A stretch of DNA of 64,000 bases from Paraburkholderia sp. UYCP14C (GTDB lineage Bacteria > Pseudomonadota > Gammaproteobacteria > Burkholderiales > Burkholderiaceae): assembly GCF_004197395.1 (NCBI RefSeq), contig NZ_SELS01000017.1, positions 99,034 through 163,033 of the forward strand, in the 5' to 3' direction. The stretch's first letter is position 1, and every line of letters starts with the position of its first letter. Shown piece after piece: positions 1 through 7,424 of the stretch. A program made the translations under genes and the position numbers. The notes under the pieces are model-generated. The model was not told the origin of the DNA. It worked only from the letters and a program-made list of their open reading frames with translations, and searched no databases.

Positions 1-387
1 GGCGTCGAACTCGCGCGGCGACTGGCCGATGCGCAAGCCTGGTATGACCGTTTGGTAGGGCTGGCATTGTCGACACTGACGGCGGAATTCGGTCTCGACG
101 GATTCGACGCGGCGTTGCAAGCCGAGAGCCTGTTCAGCGGGGATCGTGCATCGATGCCGTGGCGGCTCGCGATCCCCGATGCGGCCGACGGCGGATTCGC
201 CGCGTTGCTCGAACAGACCGTCGCAATGGGACACGCGATCTGGTGGAGCGACGGATCGCCTGCGGTCGCGGCTTCGGCGAGAATTTCCGCGGGCGCGGCG
301 AGCGGCTCGCAGTTCGCGAGTCTGCTCGATCTCGGCATGCAGGAGTGGGATGCGGTGATCGACGTGATTGCGAACCCGGGCGCGTAG
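1..387 (+). CDS. C-terminal part of a TagF-like T6SS-associated protein (5' end outside window)
   Basis: The reading frame is open from the first base and ends at TAG 385-387, so this is the last 128 residues of a longer protein. The tail contains a WWSDGS element followed by a short variable stretch and FASLLDLGM. This resembles the C-terminus of TagF/ImpM proteins, which repress or tune type VI secretion after translation, often with the kinase PpkA. The neighbourhood supports it: an OmpA-domain protein and a PpkA-like kinase lie downstream on the same strand. The family call rests on a short fragment and is tentative. Confidence 0.5.
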   Translation, partial: GVELARRLADAQAWYDRLVGLALSTLTAEFGLDGFDAALQAESLFSGDRASMPWRLAIPDAADGGFAALLEQTVAMGHAIWWSDGSPAVAASARISAGAASGSQFASLLDLGMQEWDAVIDVIANPGA

Positions 388-562
388 CGCCGGCCTGACA
401 GACGCGGCCGCTGCGGGCAAGGGTAAGCGTTTCAAATTGACTTCCCGTCATTCGTCTTTAAAGGATGAGGCTGTCATACGCCGGTTCGCGCCGGTGTTCG
501 CCGACGGTCCGTGACGCGGCGCTGGCGGCTTCACCGCAACTCCTTTCCGCGGAGATCGCCGT

Positions 563-1168
563 ATGTCGCGTCTGACCCATTCGTCTTCCGCACGCCGCTT
601 TCGAAGCGGCGTTCTGCCCACCGCGCTGTGCCTGCTCGCATTGCTGTGCACGGCCACGCGCGCGGCCGAGCCGGTCCTGAATGAGAAGGACATCAACGAG
701 CAGGCGGTCACGCGCGCGCTCGAGCCTGACCAGTCGAGCGAGTCGGGCGACAACGTCGTGACGCGCGGCTTCGTGCTGTCGAACAAGGCGCCGTCCGCCG
801 CGCCGCGGCCCGCGCCCGCGAGAAAACCTTCCGCGCAAATCCTCATTACGTTCGCCACCAATTCGGCCACCCTCACCGACAGCGCGAAGGCCGCGCTCGA
901 CAAGGTCGCCGGTGCGTTGCAGTCCGAGAAACTCGCGGCGTACCGGTTTCGCGTTGAGGGGCATGCCGATCCTCGCGGGTCGCCCGATGCCAACATGAAG
1001 CTCTCCGAAGACCGCGCGGCCGCGGTGGTCGACTATCTGACGCAGAAGGACGGCATTGCGGCCGAGCGGTTATCGTCGCTCGGCAAGGGCTCTTCCGATC
1101 CGTTGAACAAGCGCAATCCGACGGCGCCGGAGAATCGTCGGGTGACGATCGTCACGATCACGGACTAG
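563..1168 (+). CDS. OmpA-family peptidoglycan-associated periplasmic protein
   Basis: 201 residues. An N-terminal signal peptide (hydrophobic LPTALCLLALLC, cleavage near TRA-AEP) is followed by a Pro/Ala-rich linker and a C-terminal OmpA domain (about residues 92-201). The domain has the expected FATNSATL start, the GHADPRGS loop and the closing NRRV; the Asp and Arg that bind diaminopimelate are present. The protein should sit in the periplasm and hold peptidoglycan. It begins after a 175-bp gap that contains no other gene, with GGAG a few bases upstream of ATG 563. In this setting it may serve cell-wall anchoring for the secretion apparatus, but stand-alone OmpA proteins are common, so the link is inferred. 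Confidence 0.85.
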   Translation: MSRLTHSSSARRFRSGVLPTALCLLALLCTATRAAEPVLNEKDINEQAVTRALEPDQSSESGDNVVTRGFVLSNKAPSAAPRPAPARKPSAQILITFATNSATLTDSAKAALDKVAGALQSEKLAAYRFRVEGHADPRGSPDANMKLSEDRAAAVVDYLTQKDGIAAERLSSLGKGSSDPLNKRNPTAPENRRVTIVTITD

Positions 1169-1189
1169 GCGTTTGCGAGGTTGCCGCCG

Positions 1190-2143
1190 ATGACACGTTA
1201 TCGCGTGTTTAGCGAGGTGGCGACGAGCGCGGTGCTGCTGTTCGCGTGCGTCGCCACGATCGCGGTCGCCGCCGGTCCACAGGCCTCGAACCATGCCGCC
1301 GATGCGTCGCGCGCATCGGACGCGCGGCCCGTGCCCGCGGCGGTCGATGACGACACCGGGGCCGTGCGCGTGCCGCTTGCCCAGCTCGCCGCCGCATTGG
1401 CACCCGATGCGCGCGTGCAACTGTTCACCGTAACGGACCAGCCCGGCCTCTATGTGATGCAGGCGGCCAGTCTCGAGCAACAGGGCGCCATGTTCGCGCG
1501 CGTGGTGGCATTGCTCGAACGGCGCGACATGCCGCGCGACCGCGTGGTGTCGGCGGCGGCCATCGCGGCTCACGCGCGCCGCTTCGGCACCGATCCGACC
1601 GGACTGACTGCGGGCAACAACTTCAGCACGACGGAGTTGACGCACTTCTTCGAAGTCGCGCGCGAGCAGGGCGTGGTGCTGAACCAGGGCGAGCGCACGT
1701 TGCAGACGATTCTCGTGCGATGGCGCCTGATTCGCGACGAGCAGGGGATCTGGAAAGCGGCGAGCCCACACGATTTTCTGATCACCATTCCTGGCCTCGG
1801 CCGCGCCCCGGGCGGCGAGACGATCGACGCCACAGTCAGGGCCGCGATCCTCAGTCACGAATTGGGCCATTGGCAGTACTTCTCGGACGGCGCGTACGCA
1901 CATGCGTGTCGCGCGTTCTGGTGGCAGGTGCTGAGCTACGAGGAACGCGCGGAGTTGACCCGGCAACTGGAAAACCTCGGCTACGACCCGAGCGACCGGA
2001 TCGTGATCGACGAGATGCAGGCCTACTTGCTGCATACGCCCGCGCGCTATATGCCGATCATCGACACGCCGGGACCTGGCGGCATCGATGTCGCCAAAGT
2101 GCGGACGCGCTTGCAGGAGGCGGTCGCGAAAGCGGGCGGATAA
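1190..2143 (+). CDS. Exported zinc metallopeptidase-like protein (HELGH motif)
   Basis: 317 residues from ATG 1190. A TTG at 1181 is in frame, but GCGAGG at 1175-1180 is correctly spaced only for ATG 1190. A hydrophobic N-terminal segment looks like a signal peptide or anchor. The diagnostic feature is H223-E-L-G-H227, a gluzincin-type zinc site, with a later DEMQAY that could supply the third ligand. The rest (residues 60-200) is unlike families I recognise. It lies 21 bp after the OmpA gene and probably shares its transcript, so a periplasmic role in wall or secretion-system processing is plausible. Substrate unknown. Confidence 0.7.
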   Translation: MTRYRVFSEVATSAVLLFACVATIAVAAGPQASNHAADASRASDARPVPAAVDDDTGAVRVPLAQLAAALAPDARVQLFTVTDQPGLYVMQAASLEQQGAMFARVVALLERRDMPRDRVVSAAAIAAHARRFGTDPTGLTAGNNFSTTELTHFFEVAREQGVVLNQGERTLQTILVRWRLIRDEQGIWKAASPHDFLITIPGLGRAPGGETIDATVRAAILSHELGHWQYFSDGAYAHACRAFWWQVLSYEERAELTRQLENLGYDPSDRIVIDEMQAYLLHTPARYMPIIDTPGPGGIDVAKVRTRLQEAVAKAGG

Positions 2144-2210
2144 AGAGGACGAAGCGAGGAGGACGAAGCGAGCTGCGTGAACGGCGCGGCACACGCTTTC
2201 GAGGTGACGC

Positions 2211-2762
2211 ATGACGGATTACGCAGAACTCAACCGCATCTTGCCGCGTTTGTCGAGCGCACATGCGGCCTCCGCGTTCAGCGACGAGATCGCACCGCTG
2301 CTGGTGGATCTATGGGCAGACGACTATGTCCGGCGCGTCGCAACGTGCGAATTGCTCGAAACGTCCGTGGGCCAGTTTTCATATCTGTTCGACATGTCGA
2401 GCGAGCGCCTCGTCGCGGCGTGGGGAATCAGTCGGGGAAAGAGTACGGTGCCGCGCAAGGAAATCGCGACGCGGATGCGCGGACATCCGCTCGCCAACGG
2501 CGGGACCTACCACCGGGGACACGCCATTCCGCACACGCTCGGTGGTTCGACCGATATCAACCTCGTGCCGCAGTTGGGCAAGATCAATTCAGGGCCGTTC
2601 CAGGCGTTGGAACGACTCGCGGTCAGTCATGCGGGAGCGCTTTACTTCACCTACTGGCTGTACGGACCGGGCAAGAGTCAGGTGCCCGTCGGCGTGGAGC
2701 AGGGGCTTCTGATGCCGGGGGCGACCGCGTGCACGTTCAGGCTGGCGACGTTCGGGAATTGA
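2211..2762 (+). CDS. Small DNA/RNA non-specific endonuclease-like protein
   Basis: 183 residues with no signal peptide. The core HRGHAIPHTLGG then DINLVPQ and KINSG closely follows the beta-beta-alpha metal nuclease pattern (Endonuclease NS_2 / EndA type: (D)RGH, then N-L-V-P, then N). Likely catalytic residues are H104, N117 and N126. The first position is H instead of the common D. The N-terminal 95 residues are helical and unrecognised and could be a recruitment domain. It sits among T6SS accessory genes, which fits a cytotoxic nuclease effector, but a neighbouring immunity gene is not obvious. A housekeeping nuclease role remains possible. Confidence 0.6.
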   Translation: MTDYAELNRILPRLSSAHAASAFSDEIAPLLVDLWADDYVRRVATCELLETSVGQFSYLFDMSSERLVAAWGISRGKSTVPRKEIATRMRGHPLANGGTYHRGHAIPHTLGGSTDINLVPQLGKINSGPFQALERLAVSHAGALYFTYWLYGPGKSQVPVGVEQGLLMPGATACTFRLATFGN

Positions 2763-3015
2763 CGCATTCGGACGCATACGCGACGGTCCGCACCGCGCGC
2801 CATGCACGGTGAATAGACGAATCAGCCGCGCGGATTTTGAAAATCGTTCTGATCCGCGCGCGATTGCCCGGCACGATGTCGCCCGTAGTCTTTTTGAAAG
2901 CAGCGCGCCGCAATTGGGGCAAATACGTTGCATGTCCGCCAGCGTCGGTTAACCCCTCGACGAATCGGACCGTCTACGATAGACAGTACCGCAGACACCG
3001 ACGTAACGGACCCTG

Positions 3016-4041
3016 ATGATGCCATCCGATCGCCGTTTCCTCGTCATGCTGGCGTCAGCCTTGCTGCGCGTTCGCGTTGGCGGCGCATTGGCGCTGTTCG
3101 CGTCGATGCTGCCGCTTGCCCACGCGGAGCTGGTCGTCGCGTTCGCCGAGAGTCCCGTGACGGTGATTCGAGGCGCGTCGCTGTATCGGACGGGCGAGGG
3201 CGCCAAGCTGCGCGACGACGACATCGTCGAAACCGACGCCGGCAAATCCGCGCAGCTCGAAGACAGTGCGGGGACGCTGATCGCGCTCGGGCCGCAGACG
3301 CAAGTACTGCTCAAAACGCCGGCGCAGCCGCAAAACGCCGCGGCGGGACCCTTGCGGATCACGATGCTGAGCGGCTGGCTCAAGGTCGCCTGCAACGTGA
3401 GCACAGCCGCCCAACCGCCGCTGTCGATCGAGCTTCACGGCCTTGACATCAAACCTGCCGTCAATGGTCCGTGGTCGGTCGTCACGATGGCTACCGCCGA
3501 GCGCGCCGCGGTCTTCGCGGAGTCCGGCGACGATGCGATCGTCGTCGTTCGCGCTCCTGCCCAGGCGCCGAAACTGACCTTGCACGCGGGCCAATATCTC
3601 GAACGACATGCCGATGAGCCGCTGCGTGCGCAGCCCCGGCCGTCCGCGGAATTCATCGGCACGATGCCACCGGGCTTTCGGGACGCTCTCGTGGCGGTAT
3701 CCGGACGGCTGGCGAGCAGGCACGAACTTGCAACACCACTGCGCGCCGTCGATTACGCCGACGTCTCCGACTGGCTCACGAGCAACGTCAGCGAGCGCGC
3801 CACCTTCGTCAAACGCTTCGTGCCGCGCCTGAAAACGCCTGCCTTTCGCGCGCAGGTCGATGCCCATCTGGACGTTCTGCCGGAATGGCGGCCGATCTTG
3901 CATCCGCCGCCGCCGCCGCCGCCGCGCTCTGCGAGCGAGCCACCCAAAAAGCCAGCGCAAGCGCCGCCGCCAGCGCGTCCGCAATACGGCCCCGGATCGA
4001 TCTACCGGGACAAACCCACGGACGAAGACACACATCATTGA
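3016..4041 (+). CDS. Exported FecR-domain protein with proline-rich tail
   Basis: 341 residues from ATG 3016 (a second ATG follows at once at 3019). A signal peptide runs to about residue 38 (PLAHA-EL). Residues 40-160 match the FecR fold: VVAFAESPVTVIRGA, then DDIVETDAGKSAQLEDS and an ALGPQTQVLL strand. The C-terminal 45 residues are rich in Pro, including a run of nine prolines near residues 296-304. FecR-type proteins in Burkholderia T6SS loci sit in the periplasm and are often encoded beside PpkA-like kinases, as here. The 253-bp gap before it (2763-3015) holds nothing I can support. The proline tail may span or bind a partner. Confidence 0.75.
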   Translation: MMPSDRRFLVMLASALLRVRVGGALALFASMLPLAHAELVVAFAESPVTVIRGASLYRTGEGAKLRDDDIVETDAGKSAQLEDSAGTLIALGPQTQVLLKTPAQPQNAAAGPLRITMLSGWLKVACNVSTAAQPPLSIELHGLDIKPAVNGPWSVVTMATAERAAVFAESGDDAIVVVRAPAQAPKLTLHAGQYLERHADEPLRAQPRPSAEFIGTMPPGFRDALVAVSGRLASRHELATPLRAVDYADVSDWLTSNVSERATFVKRFVPRLKTPAFRAQVDAHLDVLPEWRPILHPPPPPPPRSASEPPKKPAQAPPPARPQYGPGSIYRDKPTDEDTHH

Positions 4042-4097
4042 CATACCCTGCACCACCAGGCGTTGACGCCTTTGCACACCATTTGCGTGGAGCCGCC

Positions 4098-4976
4098 ATG
4101 AACCTGTCGTTGACTCTGAAGTTCAATCTCGCCTTCCTCGTCGTGTTCGCCGCGGGATTCGCCGCGACGGGTTTCGTGGCCGACCGGGTGTTGCAGGAAA
4201 ACGCGGTGCAGACAACCGTGCGCGACGCGAGCCTGATGATCGAAGCCGCCACCGCGGCGCAGAACTATACGTCCGAACAGGTGACGCCGCTGCTTGCCAC
4301 GCAGATCAAATACGCGTTCGTCCCGCAGTCGATCCCCGCGTATTCCGCCGTCGAGAGCCTGCTCGCGATCCAGAAGAAGTTTCCGGGCTTCTCGTACAAG
4401 AGCGCGATGCTCGATCCGACCAATCCGCGCGACCGCGCCACGGATTGGGAAACCGATGTGATCCGGCGCCTGCATGACCATCCCGAATTGCCCGAACTAA
4501 TCGGCGAACGCGCGACGCCGTCGGGTCCGAGCCTTTACATCGCGCGGCCCACCCGCATCGACTCGGCTGCCTGCCTCGAATGTCACAGCACGCCCTCGGC
4601 GGCGCCGCGTACGATGATCGACAAGTACGGGCCGGCGAACGGCTTCAACTGGCCGCTGCATGAAACGATCGGCGCGCAGGTCGTGTCCGTGCCGATGTCG
4701 TTGCCGCTTGGACAGGCGCACAGCGTCTGGCGCACGTTCATGCTGTCGTTCGCCGCGGTGTTCGGCTGCGTGCTGATCGCGCTGAACCTGATGGTGCATT
4801 TCCTCGTGACCAAGCGGCTCAAGGCCTTGTCGCGCGCGGCCGACGAAGTCAGCCTCGGCAAGCTCGACACGGCGTCGTTCTCGACCCGGGGCGGTGACGA
4901 GATCGCGTCGCTTGCCGTGTCGTTCAACCGCATGAAAACGAGCCTCGTCGAAGCGCTGCGGATGCTGGGGGCGTAA
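4098..4976 (+). CDS. Membrane sensor with haem-binding Tll0287-like (DUF3365) domain and HAMP domain
   Basis: 292 residues. Transmembrane helix 1 spans residues 8-30. A periplasmic Tll0287/DUF3365-like domain follows and ends in CLECH, a CxxCH c-type haem attachment motif. Transmembrane helix 2 (about 215-238) and one HAMP domain (about 238-292, with the DEIASLAVSFNRM signature) complete it. There is no kinase, cyclase or methyl-accepting module after the HAMP, so the output must be a partner. ATG 4098 was chosen because upstream codons in the frame overlap the FecR gene. The PpkA-like kinase begins 40 bp later and is the obvious candidate partner: a redox- or ligand-sensing input to T6SS phosphorylation control. 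Confidence 0.8.
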   Translation: MNLSLTLKFNLAFLVVFAAGFAATGFVADRVLQENAVQTTVRDASLMIEAATAAQNYTSEQVTPLLATQIKYAFVPQSIPAYSAVESLLAIQKKFPGFSYKSAMLDPTNPRDRATDWETDVIRRLHDHPELPELIGERATPSGPSLYIARPTRIDSAACLECHSTPSAAPRTMIDKYGPANGFNWPLHETIGAQVVSVPMSLPLGQAHSVWRTFMLSFAAVFGCVLIALNLMVHFLVTKRLKALSRAADEVSLGKLDTASFSTRGGDEIASLAVSFNRMKTSLVEALRMLGA

Positions 4977-5016
4977 GCTGGCATGATCGGCCATGCGGCC
5001 CTCGATCGGAACGCGA

Positions 5017-6474
5017 ATGAGTAACGAAGCAACGCCTGCGCAGATTGGCAAGTACCGTATCGACCGTGTGCTGGGCACGGGAGCCATGGGCGTCGTCTAT
5101 CTCGCGTTCGACCCGCACCTCGAACGACCGGTGGCGCTGAAAACCGTGCGTCGCGAACTGCTCGCCAGCGAGGACCGCAGCGGCGACATGCTGCAGCGTT
5201 TTCGCAACGAGGCGCGCGCGGCCGGTCGGCTCGCGCATCCGAACATCGTCACGGTCCACGATTTCGGCGAAGACGGCGACACGGCCTACATCGTGATGGA
5301 GTACGTCGCCGGACATGGCCTCGATACCTTGCTGGTGCCGGGCCACCCGCTGCCGCTGTCCGAGGCATTTCACTGGCTTGCGCAACTGCTCGCGGCGCTC
5401 GCGTATGCGCATGAAGCCGGCGTCGTGCATCGCGACATCAAGCCTGCGAATCTGCTCGTCACGGCGGCGGGGTTGCTGAAGGTCGCCGATTTTGGCGTCG
5501 CGCGCGTCGGCTCAGCCGCGACTTCGTCCGGGTGGATGATCGGCACGCCGAGCTACATGTCGCCCGAGCAGTTCGAGGGCGCATCCGTCGATGCCCGTGC
5601 GGACCTGTTCTCGGCCGGCGTCGTGCTGTACCGGATGCTGACCGGCCGTCAGCCGTTCGTCGGCTCGCCGGCGACCATCAGGCAGAAGGTCATCAAAGAT
5701 ACGCCGGCCCGGCCCTCGGAAATCGTCTCCGTGTTGCCGCCGGCGCTCGACGCGATGGTCGCCCGGGCGCTTGCGAGGCGCCCGGAAGACCGCTTCGATT
5801 CGGCCGCGCAATGGCTCGCGAGCTTGAGGTCGTTGGCCGCCTCAACGGCCGCGGCCGACGATGACCGGACCATCGTGACGCCGTCCGCCTATTTGTCCGC
5901 GTCCTCGTTCTCGCCGGCGCTTGCGACGGGCGGCGGCAACCCACCCATGCCTGTGCCTTCGGCGCCGCAGGGTTGGCCGCCTGAGGTGCTCGCGCGCATC
6001 GAACGCCAACTCGCGATCCATATGGGCCCGCTCGCGAGTCTGCTGGTGCGACGCGCGGCCACCCAGGCGAACGACCTGCCGGCGCTCGGCGCGCAACTGG
6101 CGGCGGTGTTGCCGGACACGGCACGGCTCGAATTCGAGCGGGCGTTCGCACGCTTGACGGCCGGCTTGCCCGAGATGTCGATGATCACGTCGGCAGCGCC
6201 GGGCGCGCGTGCCGCGACGGCCACGGCAAAGGTATCGGCTGTCTCGCCGGCGACCGCCACAGGCACGCCAACGGCCAGTGCGATCGATCAGGCCAGCATC
6301 GATGCCGTCGCCGTCAAACTGGCCGTCTATCTGGGCCCGATCGCGAAGATGATCGCCACTCGCGAGGCGCGGCATGCCGCGAATTTCGACGAGTTCGTGC
6401 AGCGGATCGAAGCGTGCATCACCGACGCCGAGCAGCGCCGTCGATTCAGGCACGATGTCGATTCATCCGGTTAG
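5017..6474 (+). CDS. Ser/Thr protein kinase, PpkA-like, with duplicated C-terminal module
   Basis: 485 residues from ATG 5017 (CGGAA six bases upstream; an in-frame ATG at 4993 is less well placed). The Hanks-type kinase is complete: glycine loop 20-28 (GTGAMGVVY), K42, HRD with D140, DFG 158-160 and the SPEQ activation-segment end. After a Ala/Ser/Pro linker (about 285-320) come two copies of a helical module built around GPLASLLVRRAA and GPIAKMIATREA (about 325-385 and 425-480). No transmembrane helix is evident, so the kinase is cytosolic. PpkA-type kinases phosphorylate Fha/forkhead partners to activate T6SS. No Fha gene is in the window. Confidence 0.85.
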   Translation: MSNEATPAQIGKYRIDRVLGTGAMGVVYLAFDPHLERPVALKTVRRELLASEDRSGDMLQRFRNEARAAGRLAHPNIVTVHDFGEDGDTAYIVMEYVAGHGLDTLLVPGHPLPLSEAFHWLAQLLAALAYAHEAGVVHRDIKPANLLVTAAGLLKVADFGVARVGSAATSSGWMIGTPSYMSPEQFEGASVDARADLFSAGVVLYRMLTGRQPFVGSPATIRQKVIKDTPARPSEIVSVLPPALDAMVARALARRPEDRFDSAAQWLASLRSLAASTAAADDDRTIVTPSAYLSASSFSPALATGGGNPPMPVPSAPQGWPPEVLARIERQLAIHMGPLASLLVRRAATQANDLPALGAQLAAVLPDTARLEFERAFARLTAGLPEMSMITSAAPGARAATATAKVSAVSPATATGTPTASAIDQASIDAVAVKLAVYLGPIAKMIATREARHAANFDEFVQRIEACITDAEQRRRFRHDVDSSG

Positions 6475-6523
6475 CGTCACGAATCGAACGCTGCCACACG
6501 AGTTTATAAAGGGGGTAAGGAAG

Positions 6524-7297
6524 TTGAACCACGGTCTGCAGATGTTCGACCTAAGCGGGCGTCGCGCGCTCGTCACCGGATCGAGTACCGGTATCGGTTA
6601 TGCGTTGGCACAGGGACTGGCGGGCGCCGGTGCCGAAGTCGTGCTGAACGGCCGCAACGAAGCGCGCCTCGCGGAAGCGGTGAGCCGTCTGCGCGACGCG
6701 GGGGCGAACGTGCATGGGCGATGTTTCGACGTGACCGCTCCCGAAGCGGTGGAAGCGGCGGTGGCGCAGATCGAACGCGAGATCGGCGCGATCGATATCC
6801 TCGTGAACAACGCCGGTATGCAGCGTCGCGCGCCGCTCGAGCAGTTCTCGCACGCGCAATGGGAACAGCTGATGAAGACCAACGTGGATAGCGTGTTTCT
6901 GGTCGGACAGGCGGTCGCGCGGCACATGATCGCGCGCAAGCGCGGCAAGATCATCAACATCTGCTCGGTGCAAAGCGAACTGGGCCGGCCCAACATCGCC
7001 GCTTACACCGCGAGCAAAGGCGCGGTGAAGATGCTGACGAAAGGCATGGCGATCGATTGGGGTCAGCATGGCATCCAGGTCAATGGCCTCGGCCCCGGCT
7101 ACATCAAGACGGAGCTGACCGAGGCGCTCGTCGACGATGAAGCCTTCAGCAACTGGCTGGTCAATCGCACGCCATCGCGGCGTTGGGGCGATGTGCAGGA
7201 TCTGGTCGGCGCCGCGATCTTCCTCGCGAGCGGCGCGTCGGACTTCGTCAATGGTCACATTCTTTACGTCGATGGCGGCGTGACGGCCACGCTTTGA
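6524..7297 (+). CDS. Short-chain dehydrogenase/reductase, gluconate 5-dehydrogenase-like
   Basis: 257 residues from TTG 6524, which has a GGGGG tract eight bases upstream; ATG 6542 is an alternative. A classical SDR: TGSSTGIG cofactor loop, NNAG, catalytic Ser in SVQSELG, YTASK with catalytic Tyr and Lys, and the C-terminal YVDGGVTATL. The FDLSGRRALVTGSS opening and PGYIKTELTEAL are typical of gluconate/2-keto-gluconate 5-dehydrogenases, which interconvert gluconate and 5-ketogluconate using NAD(P)H. Substrate assignment within SDRs from sequence alone is uncertain. It stands alone between the kinase and the effector gene. Confidence 0.75.
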   Translation: MNHGLQMFDLSGRRALVTGSSTGIGYALAQGLAGAGAEVVLNGRNEARLAEAVSRLRDAGANVHGRCFDVTAPEAVEAAVAQIEREIGAIDILVNNAGMQRRAPLEQFSHAQWEQLMKTNVDSVFLVGQAVARHMIARKRGKIINICSVQSELGRPNIAAYTASKGAVKMLTKGMAIDWGQHGIQVNGLGPGYIKTELTEALVDDEAFSNWLVNRTPSRRWGDVQDLVGAAIFLASGASDFVNGHILYVDGGVTATL

Positions 7298-7424
7298 TCG
7301 ATCCAATTCGCGAATTCTCTTTCTGACAATTGTTTGCATAAATTCAGAGCGCGACGTATTGGTGCTGACGTTCGACCCGTCATAAGGTAGTGCGTCCTCA
7401 TTTACGCACGAGCGCACCGAACCT

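Noticed and set aside
7305-7316. Palindrome AATTCGCGAATT between the SDR and effector genes
   Set aside because: Single short palindrome without a second copy or a regulator nearby; probably chance.
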